From: Prosopocoilus inquinatus
Taxonomy: Eukaryota > Arthropoda > Insecta > Coleoptera > Lucanidae
DNA length: 64,000 nt
Assembly: GCA_036172665.1 (NCBI GenBank)
Contig: CM069871.1
Coordinates: 8,928,001-8,992,000 of the forward strand
Reading direction: 5' to 3'
This document shows positions 11,640 through 22,539 of the stretch, in pieces; positions within the stretch are counted from its first letter, which is position 1, and every line of letters starts with the position of its first letter. The notes under the pieces were generated by a model that was not told where the DNA came from, did no database searches, and saw only the letters and a program-made list of their open reading frames with translations. The position numbers and the translations under genes were made by a program.

Positions 11640-12225
11640 GGCAATATGCTCAGATTGTAGTGGAGCCCTCAATCATCCTCTGTACAGCGCTATTTCAGCC
11701 CCAATTGGGGCCTTATCAGCAGAAGAGTAGCTCGAGAAACTCCATCGCAATCCGAACAACTTGCCTGATTTTAAACAGGTAAGTCCGATAAGAGCAGACA
11801 TCTGCTTGAGGCGTGCCCTCAGGCGGCTAGGGGTTTGACCTTATATACTGTGCGAAAATTAAAAATTGCGATGACAGGCGAATGTGTCCGCATTGGGTGG
11901 TTTGCGCATTACAACTTAAGCTCTATTTCTGACCTAATTGGGGCCAATAGCAGAAGAGTAGCTCGATAAACTCTACTGCAAATCCGAACGATTTGCCCGA
12001 TTTGAAACCGGTAAGCCCAGTAATGGCAGACAACACCTTAAGGCCTGTCCTCGGCGGCCAGGGGTTTAATCTTATATATTGCGCGAAAATTAAAAATTGC
12101 CATGACACGCGAATGCGTCTGCATTGGTCGGTTTATGCATTATAGCTTATCAGATAGCAGTACAGTTACCATTTGCTATACATTTTCGCACTGTATAAGG
12201 TCAAACCCCTGGCCGCCTGAAGCTA
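11640..12225. repeat. Tandem ~240-bp repeat, two units plus an inverted partial unit
   Basis: AATTGGGGCC...AGCAGAAGAGTAGCTCGA...GGGGTTT...GCGAAAATTAAAAATTGC occurs at about 11690-11910 and 11930-12150. A reversed fragment (CGCACTGTATAAGGTCAAAC followed by CCCTGGCCGCCTGA) lies at 12188-12221. None of it codes for a recognisable protein. Confidence 0.75.
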
Positions 12226-12589
12226 TTAATGTAAACATTTGTAAATAGTTACAAAAAAGGAATAGAAAATGATAAAACAATAAGTTACAATTATAAATAA
12301 ATAAGGTAACCAAAAACAATAATGATAATAATAGGTATTGCCTGACAGTTATAAAAATCAAATAGAAAATGTCAAAAGCTCTAAACCTACGGCTACAGTA
12401 AATCTAAAACTAAAAGTAGGGAGAAATGAAAATAAGAAAAAATAAATGAGAAGGTAGAAAAGTAATGAGAGAAATAAACGAGAAATAAATAAATAAGTAT
12501 TTATTTACCGCGCGTCTCTCTGTGAATGAATTCGTTTTCCCGAAACAATCTGGAACGGGAGCTGAAGCCCATCACCGGTGTTGTCAACT

Positions 12590-14105
12590 GACACGAAAAT
12601 TCTCTTTTTTCGTGGAATTTTTAAACGAAAAGGGGAAAAGGAATTTACGCGATAATCGAGGGAAAAATATTATTCTGAATATTTATTACTTGCCAACTGA
12701 TTTTTTAATGCATAAAATTAAAAAATTAAAATTCTTTAAATTCTTTTACGATTCGAAAATATAAAACTGTAGATCTTAGGGATTTATTTTAATTAATTAA
12801 TCCCTAAAATTATCATCATTTTTTAATCAATTAATTAAAAAGAGACGCCTTTCTCAGTGGGTGTGCGTGTGTGTGTGTGTGTGTGTTTTTTTTTTCTAGT
12901 TTCCCCGGATAACTTCTTTTTACTTATTTTTATATTAAAAAAAAGTTGTCATGATGTTTTATTTTAATCTGCGTAACCCAATACAGGTATTTAAATTTTA
13001 TAAGTTCGAAAATTCGAAGATTTTTGATTCAAAATAGCGAATAGCGGATTAGGGAAAACACTCTTTGCAGGGTTGGCAACACTGGCGACTACGTACTTGT
13101 GATGAGGAAGAGGCGAGGCAAGACGCTGAACAGTTCGTTCGGATTATCGAGGTAGTGTTCGGATTATCAAGTCATGATTTCGGAGTTCGGATTATTGGAT
13201 GTTAGAATTAAAGCGTGTGTTCGGATTAAACAGGCTCCACTGTATTTTCAATTATACAGGTTGTGTCTTTATTAAGCTACAGATCAAACTCTTTCTAGTT
13301 TGACGATATTTCAGTAAAACCTTACGGGTGGTGGTTTTTATTGGTACTAAATGGCATAAACATTTAAAAATTTGATAAAAACTACGAAATTTGCATTATG
13401 AATGCCAGTTAACAGCGATGAACAAAACCGACCTACACAGCACTTTCCCGAATCGAATAAGAATGTCGCACAGCGAATTTCTGTAGGCTGATCAATTAAT
13501 TAACAATAACTCAGACGGTATTAACCTTAAATGTATTAAGTGTGACGTCGTTGAAAAGTCTGTAAAAAGGGCTATCCATTCGTGTAATAATGTACTGGGT
13601 GTTCCATTTGTAATAATCGAGTAATTTTAGAATAAAATCTAAATGTAGCCCAAGACACCCTGTATATTAAATCTTATTTTCGTGTTGTTATTTCTTCTCT
13701 ACCTGTGTGCTTTACCTGAATTTGTTTGTTGCAACATCTGTCGGAATCTACAAAGCTTGTTTACAGACTTCGGGATTCGGGGTTATTTATTATGTTTTTC
13801 GGAATGGAATGTCTGCGGTCTGTGGAAAGGAAATGACGCCAGAAATAATTGCACTCCTCACGTTCTGCAAAAATTATTTTATAAAATTGTTTGCAGATAA
13901 ATTCTGGGGGTTTTACTCGATTTTTCTTTTGCAACTTGCAACACCTAAACAGCTTCCATATTACGTACTCTACGTATTTAGATTATGTGGAATGTCTTCG
14001 CCAAAGTTTTAAAAATAGCTTGAGTTTTGGCTTGGCTTCGAATGGACGAGCTTGCAAAAAAAATTGCCTCCAAATACGCTCGTGCTTTTGGATTTTGAAC
14101 GCAAA
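12590..14105. repeat. Duplicated block, copy B
   Basis: Second copy of 5193-6650, including the pogo-like right end at 13242 and a MITE at 13257-13662. It carries small indels and a longer GT microsatellite (12860-12885). The flanks diverge at about 12590 and 14105. Because the match runs across the transposon end into flanking DNA, the block was copied as a unit after those insertions. Confidence 0.85.
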
Positions 14106-14382
14106 CTAATCGTAAGTTAGATTTTCTTTTCAAGTAACTAAATTATGAATGCGTCAGAAAATAAAATATTTCAAAGTATAAGCAATTAAAAAAAAATTGG
14201 CGAAAAGGGAATTCTTTTGCCTTTTTTTTTTAAATTACTTCCAAACATATAAATTCTTTAAATGAACGAAAATGTTTCTATGATTTAACCCGTTTTTTTC
14301 TTCTGCAGGACGCGAGCGCCAAAAGTTTTTAAAATAGCGAGAATATTGCCAAATTTCAAAAAAAAATCTGAAATTAACCGAT

Positions 14383-16184
14383 AGATGGTGCTAAAAATTA
14401 TTACTTGCGATGATATGAGACGCATTTTTTATTTTACTAATTTACTACATTTATGCTTGCCATAACAAATTTAAATAAAAAAAAAAGAATTTTCTTTTAC
14501 AATTAGGCATTAGAACAGCATTAAAATTGTTTTGGGTATTGGCCAAAAGATGGCGACTGCCGACTTAAATAATAACAAAAAGCGAATTTTGTTTACAAAA
14601 TAATAAAAATTCGTAAATGTCTTAGGTATGCACTACTGTCACTGTATTTGAAACATTTGTTCATTTATTTATTTATTTGGAGAGCTGTTATTGGAAATTA
14701 ATAGAATAGAATCTCGGTATTTGGCCGATAGAGGGCTCTCTCTCTCTCGGTCAATGTCACTCGCAATAATAAAAAACGAAACGCCTAAAACATTTCAAAA
14801 CTGAATAATAGGAATAACAGGTAAAGAAAAGAGTAATTCTCATCGAACGAAATTTTCTTTGCAAAATAATAATAAAAATAAATAAAAATACACTAGTTTT
14901 TCGAGCGTTGACCGCCAGATGGCGCTTCACTTCAATAATAAAGACTAGAATTAAAAAGAAAATTAAACACAGGTTCGTGTGAAAATAATTGCGAGTAAAA
15001 TTAATTCTCCTACAAGTTTCGCACGTGAATTTTGACTTCTAGAAATTCAAAACGAAATCGCTTCGGTCTCGGCGGACAGATGGCGCTCACTCACATGCAG
15101 AAACGTCTTCTGCGGCACAATTACGTACAGTATTTAAACAGATTTACATTTTAAACCAATTTGGAATAAGTTAGTGAATTCGAGCATTGGCCGACAGATG
15201 GCGTTCTAATTTGTATTTGCAAAAGAGTTACTTTGTGAATAGAACAATAACATTTTGTTAATCGAAAGTAATAAATGTCATTAATGTTTTGTGAACTAGC
15301 TAATCCAAACGATTAAATTAGTTCTTATTTTGATTGAGGGGTGGCGTACCTGGATTCACATTACACAATAACAACGATGAAATTTTGTACAGAAATGATT
15401 TAAATAAATACGTGCAATTAAACTGCGTATTTGGAGAAATAATTTTTTTTCATTTCGCATTTGTGCGCATGAAGATGTCGCATGTGGAAACAAATGGTGT
15501 CGTTTTATTGCTGACCGAAAGATGGCGCCCTCTCACTCTCAATATTAAATTATTCAACATCACAAGGTTTCTTTATAAAATTTCTTACAGCTTTAGCTTT
15601 AAATGTCCCGTTTTTCACGATCGCGGCTGTACGTGAACACAGAAACTCATTATTTCAAATTTATGCGCTGTAAAAGTTATTCGTGGTGATTTGTTACAGG
15701 AGTTGGGCGACAGATGGCGACCTAACCTGTCACTACTATAAATTAAAAAAAAAAAAACAAAGAAACTCGTTTGACAATAACAAAAATTTGTAAAGGAAAG
15801 TGCATAATTTATTCACGTAACTGAGAGAGTTGCTACCGTCAAAAAAAAATAAAACTAGTTTTGATATTGATCGAAGGATGGCGCTTACTTATTCGCATTT
15901 GCAACAACAAGCGATGAAATAAAATGCAAATATGAAGAAATTACGTTTTCCATCTTAAGTAAATTATTTTTGATGTGACATTTGAAAAGAAATTGAATCG
16001 ACCTAGTTCTTAGGTCGAGAGATGACGAACTTTCATAAGATGACGTTTCTTACTTACTTTCAAACGAAAAATAGCAAATTTGTTTCCTGAATTGGCCGAC
16101 AGATGGCGCCCCAGCATGTGACCGCAACAATAAAAGCAAAAGAATTTTTTTAATGTAAATAAATATTGATCAACGGATGGCGTT
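14383..16184 (+). repeat. Array of CTCF-like AGATGGCG motifs at near-regular spacing
   Basis: A core of the form (G)CCGACAGATGGCGCT occurs at 14383, 14549, 14730, 14918, 15078, 15196, 15337 (weak), 15520, 15712, 15876, 16020, 16101 and 16175, all in one orientation. Spacing is mostly 140-190 bp, shorter at the end. DNA between cores is AT-rich and only faintly similar. Either this is an ancient tandem array with only the core still alike, or a cluster of protein-binding sites. The core resembles the insect CTCF consensus, but binding is not shown. Confidence 0.75.
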
Positions 16185-16189
16185 TTTCT

Positions 16190-16825
16190 GATTGGTAACA
16201 ACAATTTCTTTATCTTTCATTTGTAATGTGTAAAACGAATTTGTTTGTTGCCCCCTTTCATTATCCCCCTCTGTCTTTTTCTTACTTTGCGTTTCTCTTA
16301 AAACTCACTCTCTAATAGTTGATTTTTAATCTTTTTCTTCTTCACGTTGGCATTTTTTTCTCAAGTTTTCCTTGATCTTTCGTTTGCCTTGATATTTGCG
16401 GCCAAGTTTTCTCAAGTCTTTTATTATTTCTCCTGGTATTCGTACTTTGCGTTTCTCTTGAAACTTACCCCTTACTTCTTCTTCTTCTTTCTCATTCTGA
16501 AATGTCAATGGCCGTCTACAAATTTAAATGCTAGGTATTTCTATTTAATCCCTGATTCATTCCTTTCCTCTTCAGTCCATCCATTCTATATAGTTTTTTC
16601 TACATTAGTTACCTTCTCCATGATATTTTTCAACTCGTAGATTTAAATTATAAAAAAAAAATTAAAAGAGTTATTAAAAGAAGCTTGAACTCGTTAACTT
16701 GCAAGACCCTCACCGGAATGAGATTCAATCGTTTTTTTTTTTAATTTTGGGTTTAAGGTAAAGGGACGAGATTTTAATTTGGGTAAGGCGAGACAACCCA
16801 ATCCAACCCAACCAACAAAATAAAC
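16190..16825. other. Intergenic DNA, no gene seen
   Basis: Pyrimidine-rich stretches (CTTCTTCTT, TTTCTCTT) and AT-rich sequence. The small frames on either strand are low-complexity. Confidence 0.45.
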
Positions 16826-16905
16826 CAGGGATTCTCAACCTTTTCTTTTAAGCAACGACCCCTTAAAAGAAAAGTTTCTATCGACCTCCTTACCTCTCTT
16901 ATTTT
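16826..16905. mobile_element. hAT-like terminal sequence
   Basis: CAGGGATTCTCAACCTTTTC followed by GACCCCTTAAAAG matches the typical hAT terminal word. Similar to 3569. No partner terminus was identified nearby. Confidence 0.5.
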
Positions 16906-17022
16906 ATCATAAAAAAATATCAATATCCTACTTGCTTATAACTTATAAAATGAATTTTATTGTGCAGTCAAGGTTGGTTAAAATATTATCTGGCTTGGAG
17001 CACGCCGTATTGAATTGTTTAA

Positions 17023-17790
17023 AGTGCCATCTGTTATTTCAAAGTGAAAACTAATTTAATCGAACACCGAAAATAAGGTTGTGTGCTTACAATTTTGTGA
17101 ATAATGTCAAACGTACAGTCGTGAGCAATAAATTTTGGTCATCAATGATTGTCAAAAATTTGTACTTGACTTGTATTTTATTATTAAATAAGGAGATTCA
17201 CGTATGTATTAATTTTGAGTCCATCTGTTGTCTGATAAATTATTATTTCTCTTGAAAATCTGAAATCAACTTGTAAAGGGATAGATGAAGGGAACATGCA
17301 GAGCGCCGCCTCTTGACCACAAATTAAAGTTACTTGTTTCTTGTAATTTTAAATGGCGTTGACGTTGACACTCTCAGTAATAACTTCTACTTCTGATTTT
17401 GCAGTATTTAAAGGTAATTGAAACTTAAAACTGAACGCGTCACAGTGAATTATTTAGAGCGCCATCTGTTTGTTCACTTATTCGTTCATGTTCTAAGAAT
17501 GACAGTTGCCCTAATCGAACTTCAAAAACGCGTTTTCGCCTTGATACTCTCAGTAAAACGTTTCTTTTTCTCGAAATTAAGTTGAAAACAAAACCGGAAG
17601 CGCGACAGAAAAGACAGAAATTATTAAGAGCGCCATCTCTTGCCCAAAAGAGAAACTATTTGAATGTTTCATCGCCACGTACTCATCAAACCGCTTTGTC
17701 TCGTACCATTGTCTTGAAAAAAAATTGAGTATTTTTTAACAACTAATTATTTTCAACGAAAATAAAAAGTTTTCAAAAAGGGCGCTGTCT
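17023..17790 (-). repeat. Inverse-orientation array of the AGATGGCG-type motif
   Basis: The complement AGCGCCATCTGT and variants occur at 17023, 17217, 17302, 17458, 17629 and 17779, spaced 85-194 bp. It faces the array at 14383-16184 in convergent orientation across ~0.85 kb and ends about 400 bp before the P450 promoter. Confidence 0.7.
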
Positions 17791-18194
17791 CTCTAAAACA
17801 TACACAAAATTATTTAGAATAATATGAAACAGATCTTATTAACAGGCTCACAGTCGACCCAAAAGAACCCAAGTTAATAATTGGTTTATAATTTATTCTA
17901 GAACGTCTAATCTACAAAAGGTATAAACTTTTAAAAAGCGCGCCAAAATCTGGACGTATGATGATGAGGAGGTGGCAAAATTAATAATTGATTCACGATA
18001 TTAATTAAATGAGAATTTCGAGAGTGATTTCTTCCATCAATGAACATAATAATCGTAAACCTGTCGTTAGATAACTTCCTCGGCGATCTTTTTTAATTTA
18101 AACTTTCTAGCTGGCGGTAAGGTAATAAATTTGGAAGCACATATTTACACGATCGTCTGAGTAAACAAACGGGGGATTACATAAGGAATTAAAC

Positions 18195-18232
18195 TATGTA
18201 TTTAGCGAATGACGTAGAAATCGTTATCAGTT
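18195..18232 (+). promoter_or_regulatory. Candidate core promoter of the P450 gene
   Basis: TATGTATTTA (18195-18204) lies about 31 bp before the arthropod initiator consensus TCAGTT (18227-18232, A at 18229). The DNA from 17800 to here has no other visible feature. This supports a start near 18229 and a short 5' exon ending at the donor AAA|GTAAAC (18345/18346). It rests on sequence consensus only. Confidence 0.4.
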
Positions 18233-18318
18233 CATTGGCACACAGCAGGCCAGATGAAAATAAATATTTTTGTACATTTCTAAAGATACTCTCCAGGAAA
18301 ACGCTTTAAGTAGACACA

Positions 18319-18345
18319 ATGAAGGCAGGCTGCGAATATCTAAAA
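18319..18345 (+). CDS. Possible first coding exon of the P450 (9 codons)
   Basis: ATG in good context (ACACAATGA) followed by AAGGCAGGC... encodes MKAGCEYLK. It ends at a donor GTAAAC; a 69-bp intron with a long pyrimidine tract ends in TTTTTTTCAG at 18414. The joined frame continues exactly into ATGCAACTC at 18415, so the protein could start here (498 residues) or at 18415 (489 residues). A 9-codon upstream ORF (18254-18283) precedes it. Confidence 0.4.
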
Positions 18346-18414
18346 GTAAACCTCCTCATTTAATTATTTTTGTCGTTTCTAATAATTATTTTTCTTTTCT
18401 ATTCTTTTTTTCAG

Positions 18415-18841
18415 ATGCAACTCTACAAAAAACTGCACAAATTCCTGCACACTCTGGACTTAATCACCGACGTCATCGTCTCGATATTCTTCCTCATAAT
18501 CGAATACCGCCCCCCTTGGTGGATGAAAAAGAAAGCGACCGTCCCCGGTCCTTTCGCCTTGCCCATTTTGGGCACCAGATGGGTATTCTCTCGGATCGGA
18601 GGTTATAGATTCAGTATGTTACACGAATTTTACAGGGACATGTACAGGAAGTATGGTCCCGTCATTAAAGAGGAAGCCTTGTGGAATATTCCTGTTATTA
18701 GTATCGTCGACAAGAACGATATCGAGAAAGTGCTGAGGGCGAGTGGGAGGTATCCGATTAGGCCACCGACGGAAGTGATTGCGTATTACAGGAAGAGCAG
18801 GCCGGATAGATATGCCAGTACCGGAATCATTAACGAACAAG
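18415..18841 (+). CDS. CYP314A1: Ecdysone 20-monooxygenase-like cytochrome P450 (CYP314A1, shade), N-terminal exon
   Basis: This is the N-terminal third of a mitochondrial-clan P450. Shade converts ecdysone to the active moulting hormone 20-hydroxyecdysone in peripheral tissues, with electrons from adrenodoxin-type partners. Visible features are a hydrophobic segment (VIVSIFFLII, about residues 19-28), the proline-rich hinge VPGPFALPILGT, and the block RPPTEVIAYYRKSRPDRYAS followed by GIINEQG, which is characteristic of CYP314A1 as I know the family. The exon begins right after a TTTTTTTCAG acceptor and ends at CAAG|GTAAAG. The split glycine codon G|GT rejoins exon 21255 as EQGETW. There is no obvious arginine-rich mitochondrial presequence; the N terminus looks more like an ER anchor, a known ambiguity for this family. 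Confidence 0.9.
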
Positions 18842-21254
18842 GTAAAGAAACCTCAGCCTTTTGATGACCCTTTTACTTAATCCCTTAAAAACCGATTTTA
18901 ATTTGGCTTTTCTTCGTGATGCGTGAGGAACCTCCCTTTTGGTCCTTTCCCTGCACTTTTAGTTAATACCTTAAAAAGGGTTTTTAATTTGGCTTTTCTT
19001 CATGCGTGAGGACCCTCCCTTTTGGTCCTTTCCTTCAAATTTCTTCCTTGCATTTTTAGTTAATCGCTTAAAAAGGGATTTTAATTTGTTTATTTTTCTT
19101 TTTGCGCGAGGAAGCTCCCTTTAGATCATTTCCATCAAATATCTTACGTTTGCCGAAGGTCATAAGGGTTGCTCGCACGTACATATTGAACGATCCTCAG
19201 CTGTCACGTAGTGTCGCCCCATACGTCGGCACGTCGAGTTTCACGTAAATCAGTTGTTGCCAACTGCCGGACGTCCGTGGGGACGAGGAGTGGAAACCTA
19301 CTTTTCATCCCCATTTGTCCACAGTTCTTTCAAACAATCCGTACAAAGTTGGATCTCGATTGTCTTTGTGAGTGGCATTCTGTTTTTCGATAAAAAGCGA
19401 TTGTACAGTTTGTTTTCCGCGGTGGCTCGAATTCGCTGTATTTTCAGAATTGTCGAAAATGCTTCGCCCTTTTCTCTCTTTTTGGTTTTTACTCTCCTGG
19501 TACTTCAAACAGAACGAATTTTTTCTTTCACCAATGAAATTATGGCGTTAAATGGTTTGGAGAGAAAGACGAATATTCAACACAAAATTAAAAAAAAAAA
19601 GAGCCTGTGTTAGTAAATAGCTGTTTTCTCTGTGGGTAAAATGAATTATCTTTACAACTCGCCACCGCTGACTTTCTTGAAACACAGAAACTAAATTAAA
19701 TAAGTAAATTAGAAAGAAGAAAAAAATTGGTTATGATTAAACTGATTACGAAAAGACACCGTGAAGAATTGTATCTTTTTTTAGCGGAATTAATTTCAAA
19801 CTGAGGAAGGAAACTGACTGATTGAAAAAAAAAAATTAAAAGAAGAAAAAATAAACCGTCTTTCTTGAAGGAACACGAGGCGTAATTATGCCAAGAAGCC
19901 TCGTCTCAAAGAACTAAACTAAGGAAGATCGATTTCTTTATTTTCTCATTTGATATGCAAAAATTGTCCTTAAATGAGTGCAGAAATTAGAGGTAATAAC
20001 GCGTAAAATTAGTTACTATACGAACAAGCGTGTAAGGCCCAGTTTTACAATGACGGTTTAACTTTGAGCCGAAGCTTAAGTCCTTCACAACAGTTGTTGA
20101 AATAATCGTTGCTAAGGGTTTAAGCCTCAGCTCAAAGTTGAGCCTCATTTGTAAAACTGAACCTAAGAGAGACAGACAGCTCTGCAAAAATAAAGTCACG
20201 GCGGAGCTACGCAAGTGGTGATATTGGATGTTGCATTTAATATGCAAAAATTGTCCTTAAATGAGTGCAGAAATTAGAGGTAATAACGCGTAAGAGTAGT
20301 TACTGTGTAAACAAGCGTGTAAGAGAGACAGACAGCTCCGCGAAAATAAAGTCACGGCGGAGCTATGCACTTTTAATTGGCCGAGTGATGTTACTAAATT
20401 AAACCTGAAGTTTTAAGGAGCCGAGCCGTTTATAAATTCGGATTAATTTTAAGCCCAGGACTTTTCTTATGTTATTGTTTTTATGTTATCTTGTCTTATG
20501 TTGTTATTGCAACTCGCATCCTTATTTTTAGTTTGCTGCACGTCATCAGAAACCCGCTAAGCTAACGCCTACGAAAACCCTTCTTTATATTTTCTCCATT
20601 TAGAAACCTCTGTATCATTTTTTTTTTAAATCAAATCATCAATGGGCGGAGTAGTGGGTATATCATGTGGATCCCATGCCACTTCATTATGAAGTTTTAT
20701 TAAATTATGGTTGCCCATCATGTTGCAAACTGAGGAAACTGACTGATTGAAAAAAAAAATTAAATAAAAAAATCTGTTGGATGTGCAAAAATTACCCTTA
20801 ATTGAATGCAGAAATTAGGGGTAATGTTCCAAAAAATTTAAATAAAAAAACAAACAATCTTTCAATGAGGAACACGATGCGTATTTAGGTCAAGAGGCTT
20901 TGACTTGAAGAACTAGGAAGATCGATTTCTTATACGCTCCTTGATTACTTTCAGACGCTACGTAAATGGGGAATATCGGATGTTGCCTTTGCTATATGCA
21001 AAAATTATCCTTAATTGAATGCAGAAATTAGGAGTAACAAAATTTAAATAAAAAAATCTTTCAATGTTGGATGTCCTTGCAGTTTTAGTTAATCTCTTAA
21101 AAAAGGCTTTTAATTTGGTTGCTTTTCTTCATGAGTGAGGAACCTCCCTTTTGATCCTTTCCTTCAAATATTTCCTTGCACTTTAAGTTAATCCAATTAA
21201 AGGAGATTTTATTTTGGCGTATTTTTATCTTTAAATAATGGTTTTTGTTTCCAG
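18842..21254 (+). other. Intron of the P450 gene, filled with local repeats
   Basis: 2.4-kb GT-AG intron. Near its 5' end (18870-19145) three ~80-120 bp units carry TTAATCCCTTAAAAA...TTTAATTTGGCTTTTCTTC...GAGGAACCTCCCTTTTGG. The same unit reappears at 21075-21215 next to the acceptor. Another word, ATATGCAAAAATTGTCCTTA...GCAGAAATTAGAGGTAA, occurs near 19952, 20239, 20785 and 20996. A foldback MITE lies at 20036-20164. No exon is seen inside. Confidence 0.75.
20036..20164. mobile_element. Foldback MITE in the P450 intron
   Basis: AGGCCCAGTTTTACAATGA at the left and TCATTTGTAAAACTGAACCT at the right are inverted matches. Inner arms (AACTTTGAGCCGAAGCTTAA against TAAGCCTCAGCTCAAAGTT) pair as well. 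Size about 130 bp. Confidence 0.7.
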
Positions 21255-22297
21255 GTGAAACTTGGCAACATCTCAGGACCAGTTTAACGGCCGACTTGAC
21301 CAGTCCACGTACAATCTCGAATTTCCTGCCGGAAGTGGAGCGCATAGCCGACGATTTTGTTGCCCTCATCAAAGAGCAGCGCGACGCTAACGGCCACCTG
21401 GCGGAATTCGAGAAGCTAACGCGCCGCCTGGGGCTCGAATTAACCTGCAGTTTGATATTAGGAAGGCGCATGGGCTTCCTACTTTCGCAAGGTGAAAATA
21501 AAATAGCAGCTCGCCTGGCATCGGCGGTCCACAATCATTTCTTGGCCTGCAGGGATACTTACTACGGCCTGCCTTTTTGGAAGATCTTCCCGACAACCGC
21601 CTACTCCCAACTCGTCGCCAGCGAAGAAGACATTTACAACCTGGCCCTCGAAATAGTCTCGTCGGTGGAAGACCTGGCGAGCGAAAGCGTCGTCTTCCAA
21701 TCGATTCTAAAAGCCGAGGTGGACGAGCGCGAGAAAACGGCTGCGATCGTGGATTTCATCGCCTCGGGGATTCACACCCTGGGGAACAGCCTCATCTTCC
21801 TTTTGTACCTCGTCAGTACCAGGAAAGACATCCAGAGGAAACTGGCGGAGGAGAAAAACAACGGAGCACTTCTCAAAGCGTGCGTGAACGAAGCCTTTCG
21901 TTTATTACCCACGGCGAGTATTTTGGCACGGATTGCGGAAAAAGACCTGGAGTTATCAGGGCACAAATTTGGGGTTGGAAGCGTCATCCTTTGCCAGGTG
22001 GGTTTGGCCTGTAGGAATCCGGAAAACTTCCCGAAACCAGACGAGTTCCGCCCCGAACGCTGGTTGGGGGAGGAAAAGCTCCAGACCACCATTAATTCCA
22101 CCTACCTGGTGGTGCCTTTCGGATGTGGAAGGCGAGCTTGCCCCGGGAAAAGACTGATGGAGCAGAGCTTGCCAATTTTGCTCAACAACATCATACACAG
22201 CTTCGAACTCTCCACCCTAAAGGAACTCGAACTGGAGTTCGAATTTTTGATGGCCCCCAAACTTCCAGTTGGCATGACTTTCAAAGACAGACGTTGA
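21255..22297 (+). CDS. CYP314A1: Ecdysone 20-monooxygenase-like cytochrome P450 (CYP314A1, shade), catalytic exon
   Basis: The acceptor TTTGTTTCCAG|G opens an uninterrupted frame to TGA at 22295-22297, giving 347 residues and 489 in total with exon 18415, close to the usual 490-540 for the family. Visible P450 landmarks are helix C (ETWQHLRTSL), LILGRRMGFL, the I-helix region DFIASGIHTLGNS, the ExxR motif (NEAFR), the PERF-type motif FRPERW, and the haem loop PFGCGRRACPGKR with the axial cysteine. All are in order and none is broken. In the I helix the acid usually before the threonine (A-G-x-D/E-T) is histidine (SGIHT), which may be a lineage feature. The gene looks intact. CYP314A1 is preferred over CYP302/315/301 because of the R-R-x-C-P-G-K haem loop and the SRPDRYAS block. 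Confidence 0.92.
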
Positions 22298-22529
22298 ACC
22301 TTGCCGCCCCTCCACCGCTCCTATTCTTATTCTTTACTACGCGTAGGAAGGTTGTGTTTATTATCTAAGAAGGCTGTGTTCGTCTCAAAGTGATCCTTTA
22401 TTGTACAAGTTTTAGAAGTGACCAAATAATATTGTTTTTTTTTTTATTATTATTATTATATCATGGAATAATAATTGTTTATTATTATTATTATGTCATG
22501 GTGTTCTGTTTATTATTGTTCTTCAATCC

Positions 22530-22535
22530 AATAAA
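22530..22535 (+). other. Polyadenylation signal of the P450 gene
   Basis: AATAAA 233 bp after the stop codon (CAATCCAATAAAGTTATA). No earlier canonical hexamer was seen between the stop and this one. Confidence 0.55.
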
Positions 22536-22539
22536 GTTA

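Larger units (their letters stand above)
9370..13242. mobile_element. Candidate pogo-like element or composite between inverted ends
   Basis: Left end TA|CAGTGGAACCTCTTTAA (9370) and right end TTAAACAGGCTCCACTG|TA (13242) are inverted matches flanked by TA, as in pogo/Tigger-type DNA transposons. The interior is non-coding and is made of three separate tandem arrays (9490-10620, 11091-11560, 11640-12225) plus part of duplicated block B. It could instead be two unrelated solo ends of one family. Confidence 0.4.
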
